The notes under the pieces were generated by a model. The model was not told the origin of the DNA. It saw only the letters and a program-made list of their open reading frames with translations, and did not search any database. From Hypericibacter terrae (GTDB taxonomy: Bacteria > Pseudomonadota > Alphaproteobacteria > Dongiales > Dongiaceae), in assembly GCF_008728855.1 (NCBI RefSeq), contig NZ_CP042906.1, positions 3,284,001-3,348,000 on the forward strand: a DNA stretch of 64,000 bases. Reading direction: 5' to 3'. Each line of letters starts with the position of its first letter. The stretch's first letter is position 1. Of this stretch, positions 41,493 through 49,150 are shown piece by piece. The translations under genes and the position numbers were made by a program.

Positions 41493-42515
41493 CTAAATGA
41501 ACTTCAGGTGGATTTCTTCGCGGTTCAGCAGCGCATTGGCCCCGACCGCGAGGATCAGCACGAGGCCGATGAAGAGCTGCCGCATGGCGAAGGGGAAGCC
41601 CATCATGCTCATGCCGGCGCTGACCATGTAGAGGAAGAACACGCCGAGCAGCGTGCCCAGCACATGAGGCTTGCCCTTGCCGAGCGTCGTCGCCCCCAGG
41701 AACACGGCCGCGAAGGCTTCGAGCAGATAGTTGGAATTGCCCGAGGGCTGCGCCGAGGTGGAGATCGAGGTCAGGATCACGCCGCCGACTCCCGAAAGGA
41801 GGCTCGACAGGATGAAGGACAGGATCACCCAGTGATAGACCTTGATGCCGGAATAGAAGGCCGCCATCGGGTTGTCGCCCACGGCGGTGATGTAATGGCC
41901 GACCTTGGTCTTGGTCGCCAGCAGGTGGGCCAGCACGAAGACGCAGAGCAGGACGATGACCGGCACCGCGACCGGGCCGATGGTGCCCTGGCCGATGAAG
42001 AGGAACGCCTTCTCCGTATAGGGCACGGCGATCTGATAGCCGTTCGTCAGGAAGATGTTGAGGCCGCCCAGCACGAACATCATGCCGAGCGTGACCACGA
42101 TGCCGGACAGCCGCCCATAGGTGACGAGCAGCCCGTTCAGCAGCCCGACCACCACCGCGCTCGCCAGGGCGCCCAGTATCGCCACCCAGGGGCCGACCAC
42201 CGGGATCAGATAGGCGGTGACGATCGAGGCGGTCGTGACGGTGAGGCCGATCGAGAGATCGAAGCTGCCGGCGATGACGACATAGGTCAGGCCCATCGAC
42301 ACCAGGCAGCTGACGATCATCGAGAACAGGATGTTGTTGAAGTTCGAGACGGTGAAGAACCAGGGCGAGGAGACCGAGAAACCGACACCGACCAGCACGA
42401 TGATGGCGATCGTGCCCCAGCGCCGGAGCAGCCGAAGGCCGAGGCTCTCGGTCCCGCCGACTGCCGGCTTGGCCGCTGCGGCCGCCGTCTTGGTTTCTGT
42501 CGATGTCGCCGCCAT
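41493..42515 (-). CDS. Sugar-type ABC transporter permease (RbsC-like)
   Basis: 340 aa, with about nine or ten membrane helices after a 25-residue cytoplasmic N-terminus. The CUT2 permease signature is visible: FDLSIGLTVTTASIVTAYL, NGLLVTYGRLSGIVVTLGMMFVLGG and AVGDNPMAAFYSGIKVYHWVILSFILSSLLSGVGG, followed by FAAVFLGATTLGKGKPHVLGTLLGV. It forms the channel of the importer. It directly abuts the ATPase gene. The SDR gene lies 128 nt upstream. Confidence 0.93.
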   Translation of the reverse strand: MAATSTETKTAAAAAKPAVGGTESLGLRLLRRWGTIAIIVLVGVGFSVSSPWFFTVSNFNNILFSMIVSCLVSMGLTYVVIAGSFDLSIGLTVTTASIVTAYLIPVVGPWVAILGALASAVVVGLLNGLLVTYGRLSGIVVTLGMMFVLGGLNIFLTNGYQIAVPYTEKAFLFIGQGTIGPVAVPVIVLLCVFVLAHLLATKTKVGHYITAVGDNPMAAFYSGIKVYHWVILSFILSSLLSGVGGVILTSISTSAQPSGNSNYLLEAFAAVFLGATTLGKGKPHVLGTLLGVFFLYMVSAGMSMMGFPFAMRQLFIGLVLILAVGANALLNREEIHLKFI

Positions 42516-42643
42516 GGAAGTTCTCCGAGTGTCATGCCCGCCGTCGCGCCGAAGCCGGACGGATTTAATGTGCCAAGCTACAATATTGCGACGAGGGCCC
42601 GGAGTCCCGGGCCGCCTTTGGTCACGCCCGCCATTGCCGCCGT

Positions 42644-43399
42644 TTAATTATAGACGCCGCCATCGATGGTGATCGCCTGGGCGGTCATATAGGAAGATTC
42701 GTTCGACGCCAGATAGACGAACATCGGCGCGATCTCGCTGGGCACGCCCTGGCGCCCCAGCGGCACCATCCCCTTCACCGCCCGGTCCTGCGCCTCGCGC
42801 CCGCCCATGAAGGCGATGGCGGGGTTGTTGAACGGGGTGTCGACCCAGCCCGGGCAGATCACATTGACGCGGATCTTGTCCGGTGCCAGCTCCATGGCGA
42901 GCGAGGTGGTGAAGGCGATGACCGCCCCTTTCGAGGCCGAATAGGCCGTCATGCCGGGGCCGCCGCGCTGGCCCGCGAGCGAGGCGGTGTTGATGATCGA
43001 GCCGCCGCCGGCCTTGCGCATATGCGCCACCGCGTATTTGGAGGCGAAGAAATGGGCACGGACATTGACCGCCATCAGCGCGTCCCAGTGCTTGGCGTCG
43101 AACTCCGTGACCTTGCCGGAATGCTGCAGGCCGGCATTGTTGCAGAGCACATCGAGCCCGCCGAGCCATTTGGCGCCGTCGTCGATCAGCGCCTTGACGC
43201 TGTCCTCGCTGGTCACGTCGCAGCGGATGAAATGGACATTGGCGCCGATTTCCTTGGCGGTCGCGCTCGCGTCCTTCTCGTTGATATCGCCGATGACGAC
43301 CTTGGCCCCTTCGGCGACGAACTGCTTGACCGCTTCCTTGCCGATGCCGGTCGCAGCCCCGGTGATGATGATCCGCTTACCCTTGAGACGCTCGCCCAT
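42644..43399 (-). CDS. SDR family oxidoreductase
   Basis: 251 aa. Classical SDR: TGAATGIG at about 13-20, a GDIN motif suggesting NAD, NNAG at about 90-93, catalytic Ser/Tyr/Lys (TASLAG, YSASK) and a final SYMTAQAITIDGGVYN. The VLCNNAGLQHSGKVTEFDAKHWD and ICPGWVDTPF segments resemble glucose 1-dehydrogenase/3-hydroxy acid type SDRs. It lies within the transporter operon, so it probably oxidises or reduces the imported compound or a derivative. Confidence 0.92.
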   Translation of the reverse strand: MGERLKGKRIIITGAATGIGKEAVKQFVAEGAKVVIGDINEKDASATAKEIGANVHFIRCDVTSEDSVKALIDDGAKWLGGLDVLCNNAGLQHSGKVTEFDAKHWDALMAVNVRAHFFASKYAVAHMRKAGGGSIINTASLAGQRGGPGMTAYSASKGAVIAFTTSLAMELAPDKIRVNVICPGWVDTPFNNPAIAFMGGREAQDRAVKGMVPLGRQGVPSEIAPMFVYLASNESSYMTAQAITIDGGVYN

Positions 43400-43475
43400 T
43401 GTCCTGTTCCGCTCTTGCTGATCCGCCCGGCTCGGTCCGCATCAAGCGGCCGCCCCGGCATTCCCGTTGATTTCG

Positions 43476-43661
43476 TCAGTCGTCCGACAGCAGCCGCCCG
43501 GCCCGACCCCAATTGTCGCCCGGCACCTCGTCGATGATCACATGCACGCGCTCGCGATTGGCGCCCGCGATCTCGACCAGGCTGTCGGTGATCCTCTCGA
43601 CCAATTGCCGTTTCTGCTCAACCGTGCGACCGGCTTTGAGATGCACCTGTACGACCGGCAT
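43476..43661 (-). CDS. 4-oxalocrotonate tautomerase family protein
   Basis: 61 aa from the ATG at 43661; the longer frame to 43712 would bury the catalytic proline. Starting here gives MPVVQVHLKAGRTVEQKRQLVERITDSL, so Pro becomes the N-terminal general base after Met removal. VHVIIDEVPGDNWGRAGRL matches the second half of the 4-OT fold. It would convert an enol to a keto acid. It sits between the SDR and the ABC binding protein, consistent with a pathway that passes through enol or keto-acid intermediates. Confidence 0.88.
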   Translation of the reverse strand: MPVVQVHLKAGRTVEQKRQLVERITDSLVEIAGANRERVHVIIDEVPGDNWGRAGRLLSDD

Positions 43662-43812
43662 TTGATCCCTTTCCTGCAATAACGATCTGGTGGCCTTCAT
43701 CCCGTAACGCAAAGGACGGCCGGCCCCGGAGCGCCCCCTCGCGCTCCGGAACCGGCCCCTTCTCAGGCTCGGCCGGTACGGGCCCGGCCTTCGATGTCAG
43801 TCTCTCGGGCGA

Positions 43813-44913
43813 TCAGCCGCCATACTGCTTGAGCAGCGCGATCGCCTGCTTGTCCATCTCCTGGATTTCGGCCAGCGACTTCGCGGCCTGGTCCTTGGTG
43901 ATCGACGTGACCGGCACGTGATAGACGTTCGGCTTCACGTCCTCGCCGCGGCCCAGCGCCAGCGCGAGCTCGCCCGTCTTGTCGCCCATGATGTGCCAGG
44001 GCGTGTCGGTGCTGAACTCGATGGTGTTGTCCGGGTTCTGGAACTCGGTCAGGAACTGGTCCGAGAAGTAGTGGTTGAACACCTTGATGTTCTTGCGGTT
44101 CATCTGCTTCAGCGCCTGGACGGCGCCGAGCGTCAGCGGCCACCACCAGGACACGATCGCCTGGATGCTGTCCGGATCCGGATTGGCCTGGAGCAGCGCC
44201 AGGGCGTTTTCGCGGCCCTTGGAGATCTGGTCGTTGGTCGAGGTGCTGCCCGGCATGAAGGGCAGCATCTTCATGCGCGGCTCATATTTGGTCATGAGCT
44301 CGAGCAGGTCGCCTTCCATGTCGAACGGCGTGTAGAAGCCGCGATCCTCGGCCGTCTGCACCAGCGTCCCCTGCCGCTGCAGCACGTTCTGGATCTGGTA
44401 GCCCATCACCATCGCGGTACCCCAGGTATCCTCGACGACCGCCGGGGATTCCTTCACCGGAACGGCAAAGCCGACCGTCTTGATGCCGCGCTTCTTGGCT
44501 TCGTCGACGATGAAGGCCGTCTCCGATTCCTGCGAATAGATGCCGAGGCAGAGTACGTCGATGCCGCGGTCGAGGAGCTGGCGCTCCGACTGCTGCTCGC
44601 TGTCCTTCGAGGGCTCGCCGCGGACCGCGACGATCTCTCCGCCGCCGTCCAGCACGGTCTTGCAGAGGCGCCAGCAACCGCGCCGCCAGGGCTGGTTGAA
44701 GGGGCCGTAATTGAGGCCGATGCCGACCTTCACCTTCTTGCCGGTGTCCGCGACCTGAACATGGTCGCGCAACTCGTCGGCGCTGACGGATTTCGCGAGC
44801 ACCGACCCGGCCACCGCGGCCGAGGCGGCCCCGAGGCTGATCCGCTGCATGAATTCGCGGCGCGAGACATCCAGCCATTCCCGCAATTCTTCTGAGAGAA
44901 ATTTATTCGTCAC
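43813..44913 (-). CDS. Sugar-type ABC transporter substrate-binding protein (Tat-exported)
   Basis: 366 aa from a GTG at 44913. An ATG further upstream (44934) reads straight through AGGAGG, which is the ribosome site for the GTG, 8 nt before it. The N-terminal region has a twin-arginine signal (VSRREFMQRISLGAASAAVAG, cut near ADE). The mature part is a periplasmic-binding fold: KKVKVGIGLNYGPFNQPW, RQLLDRGIDVLCLGIYSQESETAFIVDEAKKRGIKTVGFAVP, then IQAIVSWWWPLTLGAVQALKQMN. It captures the substrate for the RbsA/RbsC-like transporter. Tat export is unusual for this family but seen in alphaproteobacteria. Confidence 0.9.
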   Translation of the reverse strand: MTNKFLSEELREWLDVSRREFMQRISLGAASAAVAGSVLAKSVSADELRDHVQVADTGKKVKVGIGLNYGPFNQPWRRGCWRLCKTVLDGGGEIVAVRGEPSKDSEQQSERQLLDRGIDVLCLGIYSQESETAFIVDEAKKRGIKTVGFAVPVKESPAVVEDTWGTAMVMGYQIQNVLQRQGTLVQTAEDRGFYTPFDMEGDLLELMTKYEPRMKMLPFMPGSTSTNDQISKGRENALALLQANPDPDSIQAIVSWWWPLTLGAVQALKQMNRKNIKVFNHYFSDQFLTEFQNPDNTIEFSTDTPWHIMGDKTGELALALGRGEDVKPNVYHVPVTSITKDQAAKSLAEIQEMDKQAIALLKQYGG

Positions 44914-45013
44914 GTCTGGTTTCCTCCTCATCACCGGTCCCGACGTGGGACGAACGGTTCGCCCACTCGCCGGTTTCTATTGGGACCTCTTCGGTCCGGA
45001 CTCCGTCGTCTGC

Positions 45014-45862
45014 TCAGCTCGAGGCCGCTGCCGGTCCCGAGGCTGCACCCGAAGACGAATGCTTTGCCGCCGCTGCCAGGAAATGGCGCAGATGCTGATT
45101 GAATTTGTCGGCCTGCTCGATCGGCGTGATATGCGCCGCCTGCTCCACCACCACGAGCTTCGCGCCCTTGATGGCGTGGGCGATCCGCTCCGCGACGGCG
45201 ACCGGCGTCGACGCATCCTCGCGCCCCGCGATCACCAGCGTCGGCGTCACGATCCTGGCCAAGATCGCGGTCTGGCGCAGGCCCTGGATGGCGCGCGCGC
45301 AGGCCGCATAACCCTTCGGCGGCGTCGCCGCGATCATGCGGCGCACGGTTTCGACCCGCTGCGGCTGGCTCGCGCGGAAGGGTGCGGTGAACCAGCGTTC
45401 CAGCGTCGGCTCGACCAGCGGCGCCATGCCGGTGGTGAGCGCGGTCTGGATGCGCGGCTCCCAAAGCTCGGGCTTGTCGGTCTCGCTCGAGGTGTTCGAC
45501 AGCGTCAGCGAGCGCAGCAGATCGGGCCGGCGCGCGGCCACCGCCTGGCCCAGCATGCCGCCCAGCGAGATCCCGACGAAATGCACCGGTCCCAGCGCCA
45601 GCTGCTCGATCAGCGCGATCGCGTCAGAGGCCAGGTCGTCGATGGTGAGCGGCCCATCGACGACAGGCGAGCGCCCATGTCCCCGCGTGTCATAACGTAC
45701 GATCCGATAGTCGGATTTGAGGGCGGCGACCTGGTCGTCCCAGATCGACATGTCGGAAGCGAGGCTGTTGCTGAAGAGCAGGATCGGGCGGCCGGCGGGA
45801 CCATCCATGCGATAAGCGAGGTCGGCGCCGTTGCAGCGCAGAATGCCCTCGCTTGTTCCCAT
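45014..45862 (-). CDS. Alpha/beta hydrolase, 3-oxoadipate enol-lactonase-like
   Basis: 282 aa from the ATG at 45862 with GGAGAAGG upstream; a longer frame to 45949 runs over the operator. Fold motifs: PILLFSNSLASDMSIWDDQVAAL, YDTRGHGRSP, the nucleophile elbow GISLGGMLG (Ser about 100), the Asp in AGREDASTPV and the His in EQAAHITPIEQ. This is the PcaD pattern, an enol-lactone hydrolase. First gene of the leftward ABC operon, it would open a lactone formed from the imported compound; the exact substrate is unknown. Confidence 0.9.
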   Translation of the reverse strand: MGTSEGILRCNGADLAYRMDGPAGRPILLFSNSLASDMSIWDDQVAALKSDYRIVRYDTRGHGRSPVVDGPLTIDDLASDAIALIEQLALGPVHFVGISLGGMLGQAVAARRPDLLRSLTLSNTSSETDKPELWEPRIQTALTTGMAPLVEPTLERWFTAPFRASQPQRVETVRRMIAATPPKGYAACARAIQGLRQTAILARIVTPTLVIAGREDASTPVAVAERIAHAIKGAKLVVVEQAAHITPIEQADKFNQHLRHFLAAAAKHSSSGAASGPAAASS

Positions 45863-45945
45863 ATTGCCTTCTCCCCGGTCTTTCGCGGCGGCGCTCTTCG
45901 GCGCCTTTGGCGTTCTGGCCCGCCGCTTATTTCGGCAAGCCCTGC

Positions 45946-46012
45946 TCAAATTGTCGACAAGATTGTAAACATCATTGTCTGTAAGATACTGTGCTTGTCA
46001 ACAATCTTGCAG
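45946..46012. promoter_or_regulatory. Divergent operator region between the ABC operon and the LhgO-like gene
   Basis: Two facing copies of the box: CAAGATTGTAAACA (45958-45971, + strand) and CAAGATTGTTGACA (45996-46009, - strand), with a TTGTCGACAA palindrome at 45951-45960 overlapping the first. The region is locally AT-rich, unlike its surroundings, and lies 22 nt before the rightward gene and about 90 nt before the leftward one. Confidence 0.65.
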
Positions 46013-46030
46013 AAGTGAAGGCCGATTTGC

Positions 46031-47248
46031 ATGGGCGATGCCCAAATTTCAGGCAGCAGGGGCGAACCCGTCGATGTGGCTGTTATCGGGGCCGGCATAT
46101 TGGGGCTCGCCATCGGGCGCAGCCTCGCCCGGGCCGGCCGCGAGGTGCTGGTGCTGGAAGCTGAGACCGCGATGGGCACCGTCACCAGCTCCCGCAATTC
46201 CGAAGTGATCCATGCCGGAATCTATTATCCGCCCGGCTCTCTGAAGGCGATCTTCTGCGTCGAGGGTCGGCGCCGGCTCTATCCCTTCTGCCGCAGCCGT
46301 TTCATTCCGCATTCGCAGATCGGCAAGCTGCTGGTCGCGGCCGAAGACGCCGAGATCTCCACCCTGCAGCGGTTGTTCCAGCGTGCCGGGCAGAACGGCG
46401 TCGACGATCTGCGCTGGCTCAGCGCGTCGGAAGCGAAGGCCATGGAGCCGGCCCTGCGCTGTGCCGGGGCGATCCTCTCGCCCTCGACCGGCATCGTCGA
46501 CAGCCACGCCCTGATGCTCGCCTATCGCGGCGAGCTCGAGGAAGCGGGCGGGATGATCGCCTTCGGGTCGCGCGTCATGCAGGGCGAGGTCACGCCGACC
46601 GGGATCCGGCTCGAGGTCGATCAGGAAGGCTCGATGGACCTGCTCTGCCGGACCGTCGTCAACTGTGCCGGTCTGGGGGCACAGGGCGTGGCAGCCTCCA
46701 TCCGGGGCGTGCCCTCCGAAAGCATTCCGCCCCTGCACTTCGCCAAGGGGAACTACTTCGGGTTGAGTGGCAAGGCGCCCTTCCACCATCTCATCTACCC
46801 GATGCCGGGCGGCGGCGGCGCCGGAGTGCATCTGACCCTGGATCTGGCCGGCCGAGCCCGCTTCGGCCCGGATGTTGAATGGGTCAACAAAATTGACTAT
46901 GCCGTTGATCCGCGGCGCGCCGACAGCTTCTATGCCGCGATTCGGCGCTATTGGCCCGCCCTTCCCGACAAGGCCCTGGTCCCCGACTACTCTGGCGTTC
47001 GCCCGAAGCTCTATGATAATCCCAATGGCGACGCGGACTTCGTGATTCAAAGCGAAGAGGCGCATGGCGTGACGGGTTTGGTAAATCTCTACGGAATAGA
47101 ATCCCCGGGCCTGACCTCATCCTTGGCGATCGCCGAGTATGTGAAGCAGGTCGTGGTGGATTTTAACTACCGACAGCCCCCGCAGGATCGGCTACCGTCC
47201 CTGCTGCATCAGGAAGAAGAGAAGAGCGAGTACGCCCTTGGCTCGTGA
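46031..47248 (+). CDS. FAD-dependent oxidoreductase, L-2-hydroxyglutarate oxidase (LhgO)-like
   Basis: 405 aa DAO-family flavoprotein: VDVAVIGAGILGLAIGRSLARAG (14-36) and LVLEAETAMGTVTSSRNSEVIHAGIYYPPGSLKA (40-74) are the LhgO/L2HGDH pattern. SPSTGIVDSHALMLAYRGELEEAG and a C-terminal NLYGIESPGLTSSLAIAEYV complete it. It would oxidise a 2-hydroxy acid with transfer of electrons to a quinone or ETF. It leads a three-gene operon with a GntR regulator and an MBL hydrolase. Its short 22-nt distance to the box suggests direct repression. The real substrate may be another 2-hydroxy acid. Confidence 0.88.
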   Translation: MGDAQISGSRGEPVDVAVIGAGILGLAIGRSLARAGREVLVLEAETAMGTVTSSRNSEVIHAGIYYPPGSLKAIFCVEGRRRLYPFCRSRFIPHSQIGKLLVAAEDAEISTLQRLFQRAGQNGVDDLRWLSASEAKAMEPALRCAGAILSPSTGIVDSHALMLAYRGELEEAGGMIAFGSRVMQGEVTPTGIRLEVDQEGSMDLLCRTVVNCAGLGAQGVAASIRGVPSESIPPLHFAKGNYFGLSGKAPFHHLIYPMPGGGGAGVHLTLDLAGRARFGPDVEWVNKIDYAVDPRRADSFYAAIRRYWPALPDKALVPDYSGVRPKLYDNPNGDADFVIQSEEAHGVTGLVNLYGIESPGLTSSLAIAEYVKQVVVDFNYRQPPQDRLPSLLHQEEEKSEYALGS

Positions 47249-47954
47249 AACAAGCGAAAAACTGCTGGCGGATCTGGTCGATTCGATCCGCCAGGCCATC
47301 ATCTTCGGCCGACTCCGGCCCCGCGAACGGCTGGTCGAGGAGGAGCTGGCGGAGCGCTTCAATGCGAGCCGCCACCTGGTCCGTTCGGCGCTGAGCTCGC
47401 TGGAGCAGATGGGCCTGGTCGCCCGTCGCCCGAACCGCGGCGTCGTGGTCTGCGACTTCTCGGTCGAGGAGATCGAGGAAATCTACGAGATGCGCGCCAT
47501 CCTGCAGGGCGAGGCCGCGCGCCGGATCCCGCTGCCGGCCCCGCGCTCGCTGATCACCCAGCTCGAGGCGATCCACGCCAAATATTCCGAGAATGTCGAC
47601 CGGATGGAGCTCAAGGCGACCTGCACGCTCAACAACGTCTTCCATGAGACGATGTTCGGCGCCTGCAACAACCGCTATCTGACCGAGACCATCCAGCGCT
47701 TCTGGACCCGCACCACGGCGATCCGCTGCTACGCGATCGGCGACCCGGAGCTGCTGCAGCAGTCGCGGCACGAGCACCGGGCCATGATCGACGCGATCAA
47801 GGACGGCAATCGCGAGGAGCTGGTCCGGCGTTGCGTCGACCATATCTTCCCGGCGCTGGAAGCCTATAAGCGCGCGCATGGCGGCTGGGATGTCGGCGCC
47901 TCCGGCAATCACCGCGCCCTTCCCGACAAGGTCGCCGTCATCGGACGGCGGTAG
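47238..47954 (+). CDS. GntR (FadR subfamily) transcriptional regulator, candidate controller of the island
   Basis: 238 aa from a TTG at 47238 that overlaps the LhgO-like stop by 11 nt. The N-terminal winged helix-turn-helix spans about 8-72 (LVDSIRQAIIFGRLRPRERLVEEELAERF, SRHLVRSALSSLEQMGLVARRPNRGVVVCDF). The FCD effector domain follows (about 85-215; EIYEMRAILQGEAARR, NNVFHETMFGACNNRYL, HEHRAMIDAIKDGN). Members of this subfamily bind short palindromes such as the CAAGATTGTYRACA box next door, and respond to organic acids. Its place in the same operon suggests autoregulation. Binding has not been shown. Confidence 0.9.
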   Translation: MARETSEKLLADLVDSIRQAIIFGRLRPRERLVEEELAERFNASRHLVRSALSSLEQMGLVARRPNRGVVVCDFSVEEIEEIYEMRAILQGEAARRIPLPAPRSLITQLEAIHAKYSENVDRMELKATCTLNNVFHETMFGACNNRYLTETIQRFWTRTTAIRCYAIGDPELLQQSRHEHRAMIDAIKDGNREELVRRCVDHIFPALEAYKRAHGGWDVGASGNHRALPDKVAVIGRR

Positions 47955-47959
47955 GCGCC

Positions 47960-48652
47960 TTGGCCGACATCACCTACGACATCATCGTCCGCGGCAACAA
48001 TCTGCGGCTGCGCGACGGTTTCCTCGCCATGTCCAACGTGACGCTGGTGAAGACCGGCCGCGGCTACATGCTGTTCGACACCGCGGGCTATATCTCGCGC
48101 CTGGGGCTGATCACCGCCTTGCGCGAGCGCAACATCGCGCCCGCCGATATCAAGATGGTGTTCCTCTCGCATCTCCATTTCGACCATTGCCACAACATCG
48201 ACCTCTTCCCCACGGCGAAGGTCTTCGTCAGCAAGACCGAATGGAGCTATGCGAAATCGCCTCATCACGAGGACATCTTCATGCCCTGGGGCATCCACGA
48301 GATGCTGCAGCGCTATGACCTCGAGATCCTCGAGGGCGACGGCGTGATCGATCCGGGCGTCAGCTTCTTCCCCGCCCCCGGCCATACGCCCGGCAGCTTC
48401 GCCGTGCGGCTCGACACCCAGGATCGCGGCTGCGTGGTGATCGCCGGCGACGCGATCAAATATGCCAAGGAAGTCATCATGCAGCGCGGCGACAATGTCT
48501 ACGACACCGCCGCGCACAGCACGGCCAGCATCAGGCGCATCGCCGAGATGGCCGACCGGATCATTCCCGGCCACTTCCCCGAGCTGATCAAGCAGCCCAA
48601 CGGCCAGTTCGGCTGGACCGAGGGCGCGGCGTTCGATCTGATCGTCCGCTAA
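47960..48652 (+). CDS. MBL-fold metallo-hydrolase
   Basis: 230 aa from a TTG at 47960, 5 nt after the GntR stop; an ATG at 48029 would remove the first beta strand. The metal site is complete: FLSHLHFDHCHNIDLFP (about 69-85), FFPAPGHTPGSFAVRL, IAGDAIKYAKE and IIPGHFPEL. Similar to N-acyl-homoserine-lactonase and glyoxalase II-like enzymes, so a lactone or thioester is likely. It closes the three-gene operon. It differs clearly from the MBL protein at 31311. Confidence 0.88.
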   Translation: MADITYDIIVRGNNLRLRDGFLAMSNVTLVKTGRGYMLFDTAGYISRLGLITALRERNIAPADIKMVFLSHLHFDHCHNIDLFPTAKVFVSKTEWSYAKSPHHEDIFMPWGIHEMLQRYDLEILEGDGVIDPGVSFFPAPGHTPGSFAVRLDTQDRGCVVIAGDAIKYAKEVIMQRGDNVYDTAAHSTASIRRIAEMADRIIPGHFPELIKQPNGQFGWTEGAAFDLIVR

Positions 48653-48669
48653 CCGAGAAACCGCGATCA

Positions 48670-48695
48670 CCCGCGCCGCCCTTCGGCAGCGCGGG
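48670..48695. terminator. Possible bidirectional hairpin
   Basis: Arms CCCGCGC (48670-48676) and GCGCGGG (48689-48695) with a 12-nt loop lie between the convergent MBL hydrolase and GMC small-subunit copy 2 genes. There is no T-run, so this is a weak candidate. No REP-like pair is present at this junction. Confidence 0.35.
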
Positions 48696-48709
48696 GACCG
48701 CTATGTTGC

Positions 48710-49147
48710 TCACCTCGGCGTGGGCTTATAAGTCGGCCCCCGCCGCGCGACGCGCTCGAGCATGCCGTTCGTCAGGTAATCCGGCGTCTCGTGGTTGTCG
48801 TAGGTCAGGCTCTCCTGCCCCGGATAGCCGATGATCTGCCGGACCTTGGGCGACATGTAATAGGCGCCGGACGCGGCCAGGCTCACCGCGCCGAAGGCGT
48901 CCTTGTCGGTCTCGAACAGCAGCTCGGCCGCCTTCGCTCCCGTGAGGCCCTTCGCCTTCTCGAGGCCGCGATGGAAATCCTCGATCAAATCGGGACGGAA
49001 TTTGAGCACGTCGTCGATGCCGCCGGCGGCGACGCCGACCTCGGTCGCGGCCGGCATCTTCGCGGTCTTGGGCACCAGGAAGTCGGCGATGGCGCCGAAG
49101 ATCGCGCGGTCGTCGGCCGACAGTTTCGCGGTTGCGGGTTTGCTCAT
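48710..49147 (-). CDS. GMC dehydrogenase small subunit, copy 2
   Basis: 145 aa, paralogous to the gene at 32229. Shared pattern: DRAIFGAIADFLVPKTAKMPAATEVGV, FRPDLIEDFHRGLEKAKGL, FGAVSLAASGAYYMSPKVRQIIGYPGQE and the end RRGPTYKPTPR, nearly identical to the other copy's tail (GPIYKPTPK). No Tat or Sec signal is present, again unlike the classical exported subunit. It follows the GMC dehydrogenase by 3 nt. It should act as a folding or assembly partner of that enzyme. Confidence 0.85.
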   Translation of the reverse strand: MSKPATAKLSADDRAIFGAIADFLVPKTAKMPAATEVGVAAGGIDDVLKFRPDLIEDFHRGLEKAKGLTGAKAAELLFETDKDAFGAVSLAASGAYYMSPKVRQIIGYPGQESLTYDNHETPDYLTNGMLERVARRGPTYKPTPR

Positions 49148-49150
49148 GGC

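Noticed and set aside
40029-42647. An 872-codon + strand open frame
   Set aside because: Antisense to the RbsA/RbsC-like genes; the translation is a run of charged low-complexity residues.
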